Source: Actinobacteria bacterium casp-actino5 (GTDB lineage: Bacteria > Actinomycetota > Acidimicrobiia > Acidimicrobiales > Ilumatobacteraceae). Taken from it: a stretch of 40,065 bases of DNA. Positions within the stretch are counted from its first letter, which is position 1; the number at the start of each line of letters is the position of its first letter. The notes under the pieces are model-generated. The model did not search any database. It saw only the letters and a list, made by a program, of their open reading frames with translations, and was not told where the DNA came from. Where the stretch lies: assembly GCA_001510385.1 (NCBI GenBank), contig LFFE01000001.1:1-40065 (forward strand), read 5' to 3'. Shown in pieces: positions 16,423-23,637 of the stretch. The translations under genes were made by a program, and so were the position numbers.

Positions 16423-17246
16423 GTGAATATCTCCACTTAGCAACACCTGGCCCAAGTGCAGCGTTCTTTGACCTTGACCGGACACTCATCAGCGGGTCGT
16501 CAGCATTCACCCTTGCCCTCGCCGGGCGGGCAGCCCACCTCATGCCGACAACAGAACTGATTCGAGACGCCGTCACCGCTGCATTGTTCAAACTTCGTGG
16601 CGATCAAGGTAATGACGTCGCAGACGAGGCTCGAGATCGAATCCTTGGATTCATCAGAGGCCAACGACAGGATGACCTCCAATCACTCAACGAGCGTGTG
16701 ATCCCGACTCTCCTCGGAAAGATTCGACCCGAGGCTCGTCGCCTACTTGACCTGCACCGCCAGGCAGGTCGCGGTACCTTCATTGTTTCGGCCGCGCCAA
16801 CAGAAATCGTCGAACCTCTCGCACTCTCGCTCGGCATGACCGGTGGCATTGGCACCCGTGGAAGAGTGATTGACGGTGTGTACACCGGTGAACTTGATGG
16901 CCCGTTCTGTTACGGAGACGGGAAAGTGGAGGCGATCAACGAACTTGCCCGCTGGGACAACCTTGACCTTTCCCAGTGCTACGCATACAGCGATTCATCA
17001 AGCGATCTACCTATGTTGTCTGCCGTTGGTCACCCAGTCGTCGTCAATCCAGATTCTCGTCTGGAACGTCACGCTCGCCAGCACGGGTGGCCCGTCGTTC
17101 ACTTCCGACAGCAAACACGAACTGTGGCGAGAAGAGGTCTCATCATCACGGCAGGGCTTGGGCTTGCGGCTGGTGCCTTCGCTATCGGTGCCGCCGCAGG
17201 AGCACGCCGAGCAGTTCAGGTCGGTCGAGGCGTCAGCGCCAACTGA
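16419..17246 (+). CDS. HAD-IB family phosphatase with a C-terminal hydrophobic segment
   Basis: A 275-residue HAD-superfamily subfamily IB hydrolase. The catalytic motif I is F-D18-L-D20-R-T, motif II lies in GTFIVSAAPTEIVEPLA, and motif IV is SDSSSDLPML. These make it SerB-like, acting on a phosphomonoester; related actinobacterial proteins are often named haloacid dehalogenase-like or phosphoserine-phosphatase-like without tested substrates. After the domain comes a glycine/alanine-rich hydrophobic stretch (about residues 243-262), which may be a membrane anchor. It overlaps rsmI by 4 bases. Its last 31 bases are antisense to the end of the thioesterase gene. Confidence 0.87.
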   Translation: MSEYLHLATPGPSAAFFDLDRTLISGSSAFTLALAGRAAHLMPTTELIRDAVTAALFKLRGDQGNDVADEARDRILGFIRGQRQDDLQSLNERVIPTLLGKIRPEARRLLDLHRQAGRGTFIVSAAPTEIVEPLALSLGMTGGIGTRGRVIDGVYTGELDGPFCYGDGKVEAINELARWDNLDLSQCYAYSDSSSDLPMLSAVGHPVVVNPDSRLERHARQHGWPVVHFRQQTRTVARRGLIITAGLGLAAGAFAIGAAAGARRAVQVGRGVSAN

Positions 17247-18046
17247 CGCGACTGAGCCACCAAGTTTCCGGCTGAGTCCCAGACCTCGCCATCTTCCTCA
17301 AGCACTCCGCCCAACACAAATCGGGTTCTAAATACGACTGCGAGAGGGCCCGGAACAGGCAATCCGCGCAGATGAACGGTGAGTTCAACCGTCGGAACCC
17401 AACTCACAGGCAGGCCGCTGTTGAATACCGCAGGGGGAAACGAATCTGATGCAAGAATCAGCCCGTACTCATCAATGGCCTGGCCGTCGGCAAAATCAAA
17501 CCAACCCGACACCTCGCCGACCCCTCGAGGCTGACCTGAGCGGAATCCAACTGAATCTGGAGCAAGCCGTACTGAAAGTCGTTGTTGCAACTCTGGGACG
17601 GGTTGAGCGTCTGGATCATCACCGTTGACGTCAATCGAGCAGTCGTCATAGGACGGAATTTGCGGAGGAGCGCCATCAAGTCTCACAAGTCCATCGCCAT
17701 CATGGTGGCCAAAGGTCCCGAGGACCCGGATGACCTCACGGCCTGTTGCGACGTTCACTACCGATCCCGTCATTGTTGCAAATCGTCGACCAGAGCGAAC
17801 TTCATTCACTTCCACAACATGTGCTCCCACTGGGCCGGGCGAAAGAAAGTGAGCCGTCATCGTCAGCGGTGGCCGACCAGCAGCATCGGCCATTGCCCTC
17901 GCAGCCATCGCCATCAGGTAGCCGCCGTTCGTATTGCCAAGAATGTCCCAACCCTCGTGCACCATGCCGTCATAGATGAGACCACCAGCCTCACTTGACG
18001 CGCTGCTTTTTTGAACCGCCGTTGCTTCAGCGAAGTTATGCGACAT
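17216..18046 (-). CDS. Thioesterase-family protein (TesB-like double hot-dog)
   Basis: A 276-residue protein with two hot-dog-type halves. The first has WDILGNTNGGYLMAMAARAM and LTMTAHFLSPGPVGAHVVEV; the second has PTVELTVHLRGLPVPGPLAVVF and the ending DSAGNLVAQSRQLAL, which is typical of TesB-like acyl-CoA thioesterases. It would hydrolyse acyl-CoAs, fitting the acyl-CoA genes elsewhere in the window. I chose the ATG at 18046 (MSHNFAEATAV), as TAGGTT lies 8 bases upstream; the open frame extends to 18229 but that part overlaps the metG start antisense. The 3' end overlaps the HAD-IB gene by 31 bases. Confidence 0.87.
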   Translation of the reverse strand: MSHNFAEATAVQKSSASSEAGGLIYDGMVHEGWDILGNTNGGYLMAMAARAMADAAGRPPLTMTAHFLSPGPVGAHVVEVNEVRSGRRFATMTGSVVNVATGREVIRVLGTFGHHDGDGLVRLDGAPPQIPSYDDCSIDVNGDDPDAQPVPELQQRLSVRLAPDSVGFRSGQPRGVGEVSGWFDFADGQAIDEYGLILASDSFPPAVFNSGLPVSWVPTVELTVHLRGLPVPGPLAVVFRTRFVLGGVLEEDGEVWDSAGNLVAQSRQLALTPRPT

Positions 18047-18054
18047 AGCTGTCG

Positions 18055-18060
18055 AACCTA
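18055..18060 (-). promoter_or_regulatory. Putative -10 box of the thioesterase gene
   Basis: TAGGTT on the minus strand ends 8 bases before the ATG at 18046, without a ribosome binding site. Confidence 0.4.
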
Positions 18061-18111
18061 CCGCCAAGTCTCCAAGGCAGCGCATGCCGAGCCGCAACAT
18101 CACTGCACCGG

Positions 18112-18117
18112 TAGCGT
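18112..18117 (+). promoter_or_regulatory. Putative -10 box of the metG operon
   Basis: TAGCGT, preceded by CGG, ends 7 bases before the GTG start of metG at 18125. CGGTAGCGT also precedes the bS22 gene. No clear -35 is seen. Confidence 0.5.
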
Positions 18118-18124
18118 CTGTGCT

Positions 18125-19633
18125 GTGAGCGGTTTCTACGTCACCACCCCGATCTACTACGTGAATGCCGAGCCACACCTCGGCCACGCGTATACAACCA
18201 TCGTCGGCGACGCCCTTAGTCGCTGGCACCGGCTACTTGGTGACGACGTCATGTATCTGACCGGTACCGACGAACATGGTCTCAAAATTCGCCAAGCCGC
18301 GGAAGCTGCGGGACAGACACCGAAAGAATTCTGCGACACAATTGCGCCAAAGTTCGCCGACGCATGGACACGCCTCAATATTTCGAACGATGACTTCATT
18401 CGTACGACCGAACCTCGCCATTACGAAGCAGTGAAAGAGCTTCTACAACGCTGCTACGACGCTGGTGACATTGAACTCGACACATACTCAGGCAAGTACT
18501 GCGTGGCTTGCGAGGAGTACTTCACCGATGACGAACTACTCGATGGAGGCCTTTGCCCTATTCACAAGCGCCCCGTCGATCACTTCGAAGAAGAGAACTA
18601 TTTCTTCCGATTGAGTAGATTCCAAGATCGCCTTCTCAACTGGTACGACGAGCATCCCGGAGCCATCGTTCCTGAGTTTCGTGGCAATGAGGCACTTGGC
18701 CTGATCAAAGGCGGACTCCGTGACTTTTCGGTCAGCCGCACGAGTCTTGATTGGGGTATCCCGCTTCCTTGGGATGAGCGTCATGTTGCTTACGTATGGT
18801 TCGACGCGCTCACCAATTACCTTTCGGCCACAGGTTTCGGAGACCCGTCAGCCGACTACACCAGCCGATGGCCTGTCGACTACCACCTCATTGGCAAAGA
18901 CATCATCCGCCACCACTGCGTGTACTGGCCGGCCATGCTGATGAGTGCGGGGGTTGAGCTTCCCAAGGGTTGGGCCGTGGGCGGATGGCTTCTCGTTGAT
19001 GGCGAAAAGATGGCGAAGAGCACGGGCAACGTTGTCAACCCGCTTGACCTTATCGACGTCGTCGGGGTCGACGGTTTCCGCTACTACGTGCTTGCAGAAA
19101 CTGCTTACGGCTCAGATGGCGACTTCTCATTTGATGGCCTTGTCAGCCGGTACAACTCTGACCTCGCAAACAATCTCGGCAATCTAGCCGCACGTGTCGC
19201 GACGGTGGTTGGTAAAAAGTGCAACGGCATTGGGCAGGCTCCTCGCTCTGACTCACCCCTCGGCGAAGCAGCTGCTCTCGCAGTGGCCGGAGCGACAGCG
19301 GGTTGGGATGCTGTCGCGCCTTCGCGAGCCCTTGAGGCAACGTGGAGCCTCATTCGAGCGACAAACGCCTACCTCGAGAACAATGAGCCCTGGAAATCAG
19401 ATCCAGGTCCCGAGGTTGATGCGGTCATGGGAGATGCTCTCGAGGCGCTCCGAATCATCACGATTCTTGCAAGTCCTGCAGTTCCTCAAACAAGCGAAAT
19501 GATTTGGCAACGCCTTGGGCTCGACGGGACGGTTGAAGACCAACGGATTCCACGCGATGTGGAGTGGGGCGGATACACCGGCGGCACACCGATCGAAAAG
19601 GGTTCTCCACTATTTCCACGCATTGCGAGTTGA
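18125..19633 (+). CDS. metG: Methionyl-tRNA synthetase
   Basis: A 502-residue class I aminoacyl-tRNA synthetase. The HIGH motif is HLGH (18-21), and KMSKS appears as KMAKS (295-299) in VDGEKMAKSTGN. A zinc knuckle (CVACEEYF ... GLCPIH) has three cysteines and one histidine. It ends without the C-terminal dimerisation domain found in long MetG forms. I chose the GTG at 18125 (VSGFYVTTPIYYVNAEPHLG), the usual N-terminus; the open frame extends to 18011 but lies antisense to the thioesterase start. A TAGCGT -10 box 7 bases upstream suggests a leaderless mRNA. It heads the operon metG-tatD-DPBB-rsmA-ispE. Confidence 0.97.
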   Translation: MSGFYVTTPIYYVNAEPHLGHAYTTIVGDALSRWHRLLGDDVMYLTGTDEHGLKIRQAAEAAGQTPKEFCDTIAPKFADAWTRLNISNDDFIRTTEPRHYEAVKELLQRCYDAGDIELDTYSGKYCVACEEYFTDDELLDGGLCPIHKRPVDHFEEENYFFRLSRFQDRLLNWYDEHPGAIVPEFRGNEALGLIKGGLRDFSVSRTSLDWGIPLPWDERHVAYVWFDALTNYLSATGFGDPSADYTSRWPVDYHLIGKDIIRHHCVYWPAMLMSAGVELPKGWAVGGWLLVDGEKMAKSTGNVVNPLDLIDVVGVDGFRYYVLAETAYGSDGDFSFDGLVSRYNSDLANNLGNLAARVATVVGKKCNGIGQAPRSDSPLGEAAALAVAGATAGWDAVAPSRALEATWSLIRATNAYLENNEPWKSDPGPEVDAVMGDALEALRIITILASPAVPQTSEMIWQRLGLDGTVEDQRIPRDVEWGGYTGGTPIEKGSPLFPRIAS

Positions 19634-19634
19634 C

Positions 19635-20408
19635 ATGACTGGGCGATTTGAACCGCGTTGGATTGACTCTCATTGCCACATTTATGACGAGCGGACCCCC
19701 GGCGGGGCAAACGCTGCACTTGATGCAGCTCGCCAAGCCGGAGTCGAAGGGTTCGTCGTCGTCGGATGCGACCGAGCCAGCAGCTTGTCAGCAATTGCTG
19801 CGGCAAATTCGCACGATGATGTAGTTGCAACAGTCGGACTCCACCCGCACGACGCGCGCCACGGGGTCGACTCAATTAGAGATCTCGTCGATGAAGCCAA
19901 CATTGTCGCTATCGGCGAAGCGGGACTCGACTATCACTACGACAACTCACCGCGAGACGAACAGCGTGTGGCGTTCGAAGAGCAAATTGCCATCGCAAAC
20001 GACCGCAACTTGCCGCTCGTCATCCATACGAGAGACGCATGGGATGACACCTTCGATGTTCTCGACGCGGTCGGTGTTCCAGCCAAGACCGTGTTCCACT
20101 GCTTCACCGGCGGACCAGCTGAACTAGAGCGCTGCCTTGAGCGCGGCACCTACGTGAGCTTTTCAGGCATCGTGACCTTCCCTTCTGCCGTCGACCTTCA
20201 AGCAGCCGCAATCGCGTGCCCACTAGACCGAATGCTCGTCGAGACGGATAGTCCATACCTCGCACCCGTCCCATTTCGAGGGAAACCGAACCAGCCGGCT
20301 CATGTTGCAACTGTTGGCACTGCAATCGCAGATCTGCGCAACGAGTCGGTTCTCGCAGTCGCCACGGCGACGTCGGCGAATACCCGCAGCGTGTTTGGTC
20401 TGACATGA
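19635..20408 (+). CDS. tatD: TatD-family metal-dependent hydrolase/DNase
   Basis: A 257-residue TIM-barrel hydrolase. Metal ligands are seen in order: D-S-H-C-H (WIDSHCHIYD), Glu in AIGEAGLDYHY, His in LVIHTRDAWDD, His in TVFHCFTGG and Asp in LVETDSPYLAP. TatD enzymes act as 3'-5' exonucleases or DNases and are linked to DNA repair and D-aminoacyl-tRNA removal in some organisms. It starts one base after the metG stop at ATG 19635; the frame extends upstream inside metG but the family N-terminus begins here. The stop overlaps the DPBB gene by 4 bases. Confidence 0.95.
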   Translation: MTGRFEPRWIDSHCHIYDERTPGGANAALDAARQAGVEGFVVVGCDRASSLSAIAAANSHDDVVATVGLHPHDARHGVDSIRDLVDEANIVAIGEAGLDYHYDNSPRDEQRVAFEEQIAIANDRNLPLVIHTRDAWDDTFDVLDAVGVPAKTVFHCFTGGPAELERCLERGTYVSFSGIVTFPSAVDLQAAAIACPLDRMLVETDSPYLAPVPFRGKPNQPAHVATVGTAIADLRNESVLAVATATSANTRSVFGLT

Positions 20409-20908
20409 TTGACGGCGGTGGTGCTCAGGGTCGTCGCGTAGCGATCGCTGCCGCAATTACCATCGTTGCAGTACCACTTGCATTTCTGTTTGGGGGCAGT
20501 GATACCCCCGAAGCCAACACCTCTGTAGCGGCCATCAGCACAGATGCTCCAACCACAACTCGTCTGAACGAGGATCCACTCGGAGATCCTGGGCTTGCTC
20601 AATTCGACCGAACGGTCACGACACCCCCGACTGGTGGAGCGGTCATCGCTGTTCCTGATTCAAACAGCGCGTTCCGAGGAACTGCCTCATTCGATTACGA
20701 CATCGAGGCCAATGATCTCTGCTTTGCCCGCGGTGCACCGATTGGAATGTTCGTCAACATCATCAATCTCGATAACAGCCGATCAACGACGTGCATTGCG
20801 GCCTTCACACTTAACGACAACTCACCCGATGTCGTAATGCATCCAGATCGATTCGCGGCCATTGGTGATCCGACCGATGCACCACTCACGGTGGAGTACC
20901 GCTGGTGA
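20405..20908 (+). CDS. Membrane-anchored double-psi beta-barrel (RlpA/expansin-like) protein in the rpf position
   Basis: A 167-residue protein with an N-terminal hydrophobic segment (about 11-30, RVAIAAAITIVAVPLAFLFG), a Ser/Thr/Pro-rich linker (32-88) and a C-terminal domain (89-167). The domain begins FRGTASFDYDIEANDLCFAR, continues APIGMFVNIINLDNSRSTTC, and ends HPDRF ... LTVEYRW. This spacing fits an RlpA/DPBB fold: G-x-A-S-x-Y start, P-x-G-x-x-V-x-I-x-N-L, N-D with Asp138, and a terminal V-x-x-W. Cys106 and Cys130 could form a disulfide outside the cell. It lies between tatD and rsmA, overlapping both by 4 bases; mycobacteria have rpfB and firmicutes a 3D-domain Sps protein in this slot. 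A cell-wall role is inferred; the fold call is by eye. Confidence 0.72.
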   Translation: MIDGGGAQGRRVAIAAAITIVAVPLAFLFGGSDTPEANTSVAAISTDAPTTTRLNEDPLGDPGLAQFDRTVTTPPTGGAVIAVPDSNSAFRGTASFDYDIEANDLCFARGAPIGMFVNIINLDNSRSTTCIAAFTLNDNSPDVVMHPDRFAAIGDPTDAPLTVEYRW

Positions 20909-21717
20909 CTCATAGCCGCAGCCAGATCAACGCGTTACTAAAAGAACACAACCTTCATCTCCGTCGCGACCTCGGACAGAACTTTATGGTCGATGCAAAC
21001 ACGGTCCGCCGAATCGCCGGGCTTGCGGACATCGGCTCAGATGACAACGTCATTGAAATTGGGCCAGGGCTCGGATCACTGACCCTCGGGCTCAACGAAT
21101 ATGGCCCCCGAATCGTTGCAGTTGAGTACGACACTGGAATGGCATCAGCCCTACAGAACATCGTGGCCGATTTCGACAACATTTCTGTTGTCCACGCCGA
21201 TGCGATGCGCGTGAACTGGAACGAACTCGTCGATGGCCAGAATTGGGTACTTGTCGCAAACTTGCCCTACAACATCGCAACACCACTCGTCTGCGACCTT
21301 CTCAACGACGTCCCACATATTTCTCGCATGGTCATTCTTGTCCAAGATGAAGCAGCCGATCGCTTTGTCGCTCCTCCAGGATCCAAGCAATATGGGGCAG
21401 TCAGTATCAAGGTTGCCCACTATGCACACGCAAAGAAGATCGCTCACATTCCTCGTACGGTGTTCTTGCCTCAACCCAACGTCGAGTCAGCTCTCGTCGA
21501 GATTCGGCGCCGAGATGTGATCGCTGACGTCCCAACCGACGTGATGTTCTCTCTCGTTAAAACTGCATTCGGTCAGCGCCGCAAAATGCTCCGGCGCTCG
21601 CTCAGCTCGGTTGTCACCAGCGAACAATTCTCACAAGCCAATATCGACCCTGAACGCCGCCCCGAGACCTTGTCGCTTGTCGAGTGGTACTCGCTCACCG
21701 AGGTGGTATCGGCATGA
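20905..21717 (+). CDS. rsmA: 16S rRNA (adenine-1518/1519-N6)-dimethyltransferase
   Basis: A 270-residue KsgA/RsmA enzyme that dimethylates two adenines in the terminal helix of 16S rRNA. It has the N-terminal LRRDLGQNFMVDANTVRRI block, SAM motif I EIGPGLGSLT, the acidic VHADAMRV motif and the catalytic NLPYNIATP. The C-terminal FGQRRKMLRRSLSS and PERRPETLSLVEW are also typical. It starts at GTG 20905, overlapping the DPBB gene by 4 bases (GTGA), and its stop overlaps ispE by 4 bases, so translation is coupled through the operon. Confidence 0.97.
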   Translation: MTHSRSQINALLKEHNLHLRRDLGQNFMVDANTVRRIAGLADIGSDDNVIEIGPGLGSLTLGLNEYGPRIVAVEYDTGMASALQNIVADFDNISVVHADAMRVNWNELVDGQNWVLVANLPYNIATPLVCDLLNDVPHISRMVILVQDEAADRFVAPPGSKQYGAVSIKVAHYAHAKKIAHIPRTVFLPQPNVESALVEIRRRDVIADVPTDVMFSLVKTAFGQRRKMLRRSLSSVVTSEQFSQANIDPERRPETLSLVEWYSLTEVVSA

Positions 21718-22457
21718 ATAACCGAATCATTGCTCCAGCGAAGCTCACTCTCTCGCTGAAAGTTACCGGCACACGGCAAGACGGCTACCACCTCATTGAT
21801 GCAGAGATGGTCACGCTTGACCTACACGACGTGTTAACGATTCAAGATGCTGAACAGTCTCTGATGACCGTAGGTGGTCTCTTCGCAGAAGGCGTTCCAA
21901 CCGACGCAACCAATCTCTGTTTACAGGCCGCAGAATTCGCGCGTCGGTCAGTGAATATTCACCTTGAAAAGAACATCCCTCATGGTGGAGGACTGGGCGG
22001 TGGTTCCGCTGATGCAGCAGCCGTCCTAAGGTGGGCTGGTGTCTCCGATGCGGCGTCGACGGCTGCAATCGGTGCCGACGTTCCGTTTTGCCTGCACGGA
22101 GGACGCGCGCGCGTACGAGGGATCGGCGAGATCATCGATGAGTTGCCTCACGTTGATCGGACCTTCACAATTGTCGCTCCTCCGCTCCATGTCAGCACCC
22201 CAGCTGTTTACGAGGCATGGGACCAACTTGGAGAGCCTGAAACCGAAGGTCCAAACGACCTTGAACCTGCTGCACTTCTTGTTGAACCACAACTCGTGTG
22301 GTGGAGAGACGAGATTTTAGAACGCACCGGAATCACACCAACTCTCGCCGGCAGCGGGGCCTCGTGGTTCATTGAGGGCGAGCGCGACGACGCCCTCGTC
22401 GATCTCATCGGCGAGGGCGCTGTTGTGCGCGTTGCACGCACGGTCGAACAGATGTAA
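21714..22457 (+). CDS. ispE: 4-diphosphocytidyl-2-C-methyl-D-erythritol kinase (short form)
   Basis: A 247-residue GHMP kinase of the MEP isoprenoid pathway. It has the N-terminal catalytic lysine in IAPAKLTLSLKV (Lys10), QDGYHLID, the ATP loop PHGGGLGGGSADAAA (89-103), the catalytic Asp122 in IGADVPFCLHGG and the C-terminal LAGSGASWF motif. It is shorter than typical IspE (about 280-310), with losses spread over both halves, and has Thr12 where the family usually has Asn (PAKINL). All catalytic landmarks remain, so I expect it to work. It overlaps rsmA by 4 bases and ends 9 bases from the opposing bS22 gene. Confidence 0.93.
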   Translation: MNNRIIAPAKLTLSLKVTGTRQDGYHLIDAEMVTLDLHDVLTIQDAEQSLMTVGGLFAEGVPTDATNLCLQAAEFARRSVNIHLEKNIPHGGGLGGGSADAAAVLRWAGVSDAASTAAIGADVPFCLHGGRARVRGIGEIIDELPHVDRTFTIVAPPLHVSTPAVYEAWDQLGEPETEGPNDLEPAALLVEPQLVWWRDEILERTGITPTLAGSGASWFIEGERDDALVDLIGEGAVVRVARTVEQM

Positions 22458-22466
22458 AACGCGGCG

Positions 22467-22559
22467 CTATTTGCGACGCTGGTGCCGCGTACGGCGCAAC
22501 ATCTTCTTGTGCTTCTTCTTACGCATGCGCTTGCGGCGCTTCTTGACGAGCGAACCCAT
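22467..22559 (-). CDS. Small ribosomal protein bS22 (AURKAIP1/COX24-domain)
   Basis: A 30-codon gene. The peptide reads MGSLVKKRRKRMRKKKHKKM and then LRRTRHQRRK, which is the AURKAIP1/COX24 pattern (M-G-S-V-I-K-K-R-R-K-R-M ... L-x-x-T-R-x-Q-R-R) of bS22, a small-subunit protein first seen in mycobacterial ribosome structures. It is too short for most gene callers. The ATG at 22559 has no ribosome binding site; TAGCGT lies 10 bases upstream and AGCCCT stands directly before the start, as in bL37. It is convergent with ispE and divergent from tRNA-Gln. Confidence 0.93.
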   Translation of the reverse strand: MGSLVKKRRKRMRKKKHKKMLRRTRHQRRK

Positions 22560-22569
22560 AGGGCTCCAG

Positions 22570-22575
22570 ACGCTA
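22570..22575 (-). promoter_or_regulatory. Putative -10 box of the bS22 gene
   Basis: TAGCGT on the minus strand, preceded by CGG, ends 10 bases before the ATG. Same hexamer as upstream of metG and ychF. Confidence 0.45.
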
Positions 22576-22675
22576 CCGCCGTAAACGCATGTTCACGCTC
22601 TCTCAGGTGAGTTGATTTCTTTCCCAAACTTTCTCGAGATCTTGCAACTGTCGCAGAGACCGGCGATTCTGGCGG

Positions 22676-22681
22676 TACCGT
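22676..22681 (+). promoter_or_regulatory. Putative -10 box of tRNA-Gln
   Basis: TACCGT lies 11 bases before the first base of the tRNA. No clear -35 at the right distance. Confidence 0.35.
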
Positions 22682-22692
22682 ATGTGTGACGA

Positions 22693-22767
22693 TCCGGGGT
22701 CGTCTAATTGGCAGGACAGCGGTTTTTGGTGCCGTTTGTAGGGGTTCGAGTCCTCTCCCCGGAACCA
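22693..22767 (+). tRNA. tRNA-Gln (anticodon UUG)
   Basis: The gene opens with the acceptor arm TCCGGGG and closes with CCCCGGA, discriminator A (22764) and an encoded CCA (22765-22767). The D arm TCGTCTAATTGGCAGGACAG and the anticodon loop TTTTGGT are typical for glutamine, giving anticodon UUG. The T arm is AGGGG-TTCGAGT-CCTCT. The final A of CCA is the first base of the glmU start codon, so tRNA and coding region overlap by one base. Confidence 0.97.
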
Positions 22768-23519
22768 TGTCCCTTCGTGCCGTCATCCTTGCCGCCGGGG
22801 CTGGCACCAGAATGAAGTCTGACTTGCCAAAACCCCTTCATGAGGTGTGCGGCAAAGCAATGGTGCTCCACGTTATTGATGCGCTTGAAACCTCTCGGCC
22901 AGTTGAAATTTGTGTTGTGGTGGGGTTCGGAGGTGATCAGGTTGCTGCAGTTGTGTCGGCTCTTGCTCCGTCATGGGCGAACGTGACATTCGCGACCCAA
23001 CATGAGCAGCATGGGACTGGACACGCTACCCAGGTCGGTTTGGCTGGCCTTACCCATCCGGCCGAAGGTGATTCGGTGATTGTGCTCGCGGGTGATACTC
23101 CGTTGCTCACCGGTGCAACAATTCAACGCCTCGTGTCAGACCACGAGGCCAATTCTCGTTCAGCAACGATCCTCACTAGCGAACTCGATGATCCAACTGG
23201 CTACGGACGCATTGTTCGATCGGCTGACGACTCGGTCCAACGCATCGTCGAACAGCGAGATGCATCACCAGAGGAATTGCTCATTAAGGAATGGAACGCT
23301 GGAGTGTATGTATTTGAGCATGCACTGCTTTCGCCGGCATTGGAGCACCTTGGCACCAACAACTCCCAGGGCGAGTACTACCTCACCGATGTCATTGCCT
23401 CTCTCGCCCATCACGGGAATGTTGGTGCCGTCACCACACACGCCGATGAAACCGTGGGGGTCAATGATCGAGAGCAACTTGCTGCGGTTGAGCAGATGAT
23501 GATCGCTCGGGACGGGTGA
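22767..23519 (+). CDS. glmU: UDP-N-acetylglucosamine pyrophosphorylase domain protein (GlmU uridyltransferase half only)
   Basis: A 250-residue nucleotidyltransferase making UDP-GlcNAc from GlcNAc-1-phosphate and UTP. It has the signature LAAGAGTRMKSDLPKPLHEV, the QHEQHGTGHATQ block, LAGDTPLL with the metal-binding Asp, YGRIVR, EWNAGVYVF and NNSQGEYYLTD, all as in GlmU. It stops right after GVNDREQLAAVEQM, where normal GlmU (about 450-480 residues) continues into the left-handed beta-helix acetyltransferase domain. I see no trace of that domain in the 118 bases before prs. The ATG at 22767 lies in the CCA end of tRNA-Gln, and there is no ribosome binding site outside the tRNA. Confidence 0.88.
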   Translation: MSLRAVILAAGAGTRMKSDLPKPLHEVCGKAMVLHVIDALETSRPVEICVVVGFGGDQVAAVVSALAPSWANVTFATQHEQHGTGHATQVGLAGLTHPAEGDSVIVLAGDTPLLTGATIQRLVSDHEANSRSATILTSELDDPTGYGRIVRSADDSVQRIVEQRDASPEELLIKEWNAGVYVFEHALLSPALEHLGTNNSQGEYYLTDVIASLAHHGNVGAVTTHADETVGVNDREQLAAVEQMMIARDG

Positions 23520-23594
23520 CCATCCGTTTCGTTCTCTACCTGCAAAACTCCGCTGATTGGCCCAACGGCCTAGGTGATCAGCGAGTCAGCGTTC

Positions 23595-23600
23595 TACAAT
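23595..23600 (+). promoter_or_regulatory. Putative -10 box of prs
   Basis: TACAAT at 23595-23600 lies 37 bases before the GTG start at 23638. It overlaps an in-frame ATG at 23599, which argues against that ATG being the translation start. Confidence 0.45.
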
Positions 23601-23637
23601 GCGAGGAGCGACGACGTTCGGCGCGGAGGGGAGCGAG

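Noticed and set aside
18011-18124. Longer metG N-terminus.
   Set aside because: It is not similar to MetRS N-termini, and the GTG at 18125 has a -10 box at the right distance.
22686-22766. Reading frame that joins the tRNA-Gln region to the glmU protein.
   Set aside because: It is the translation of tRNA sequence; the real N-terminus begins at the ATG at 22767.
23520-23637. Possible frameshifted acetyltransferase domain after glmU.
   Set aside because: The 118 bases show no hexapeptide-repeat pattern in the frames and are too short; the region instead holds the prs promoter and ribosome binding site.
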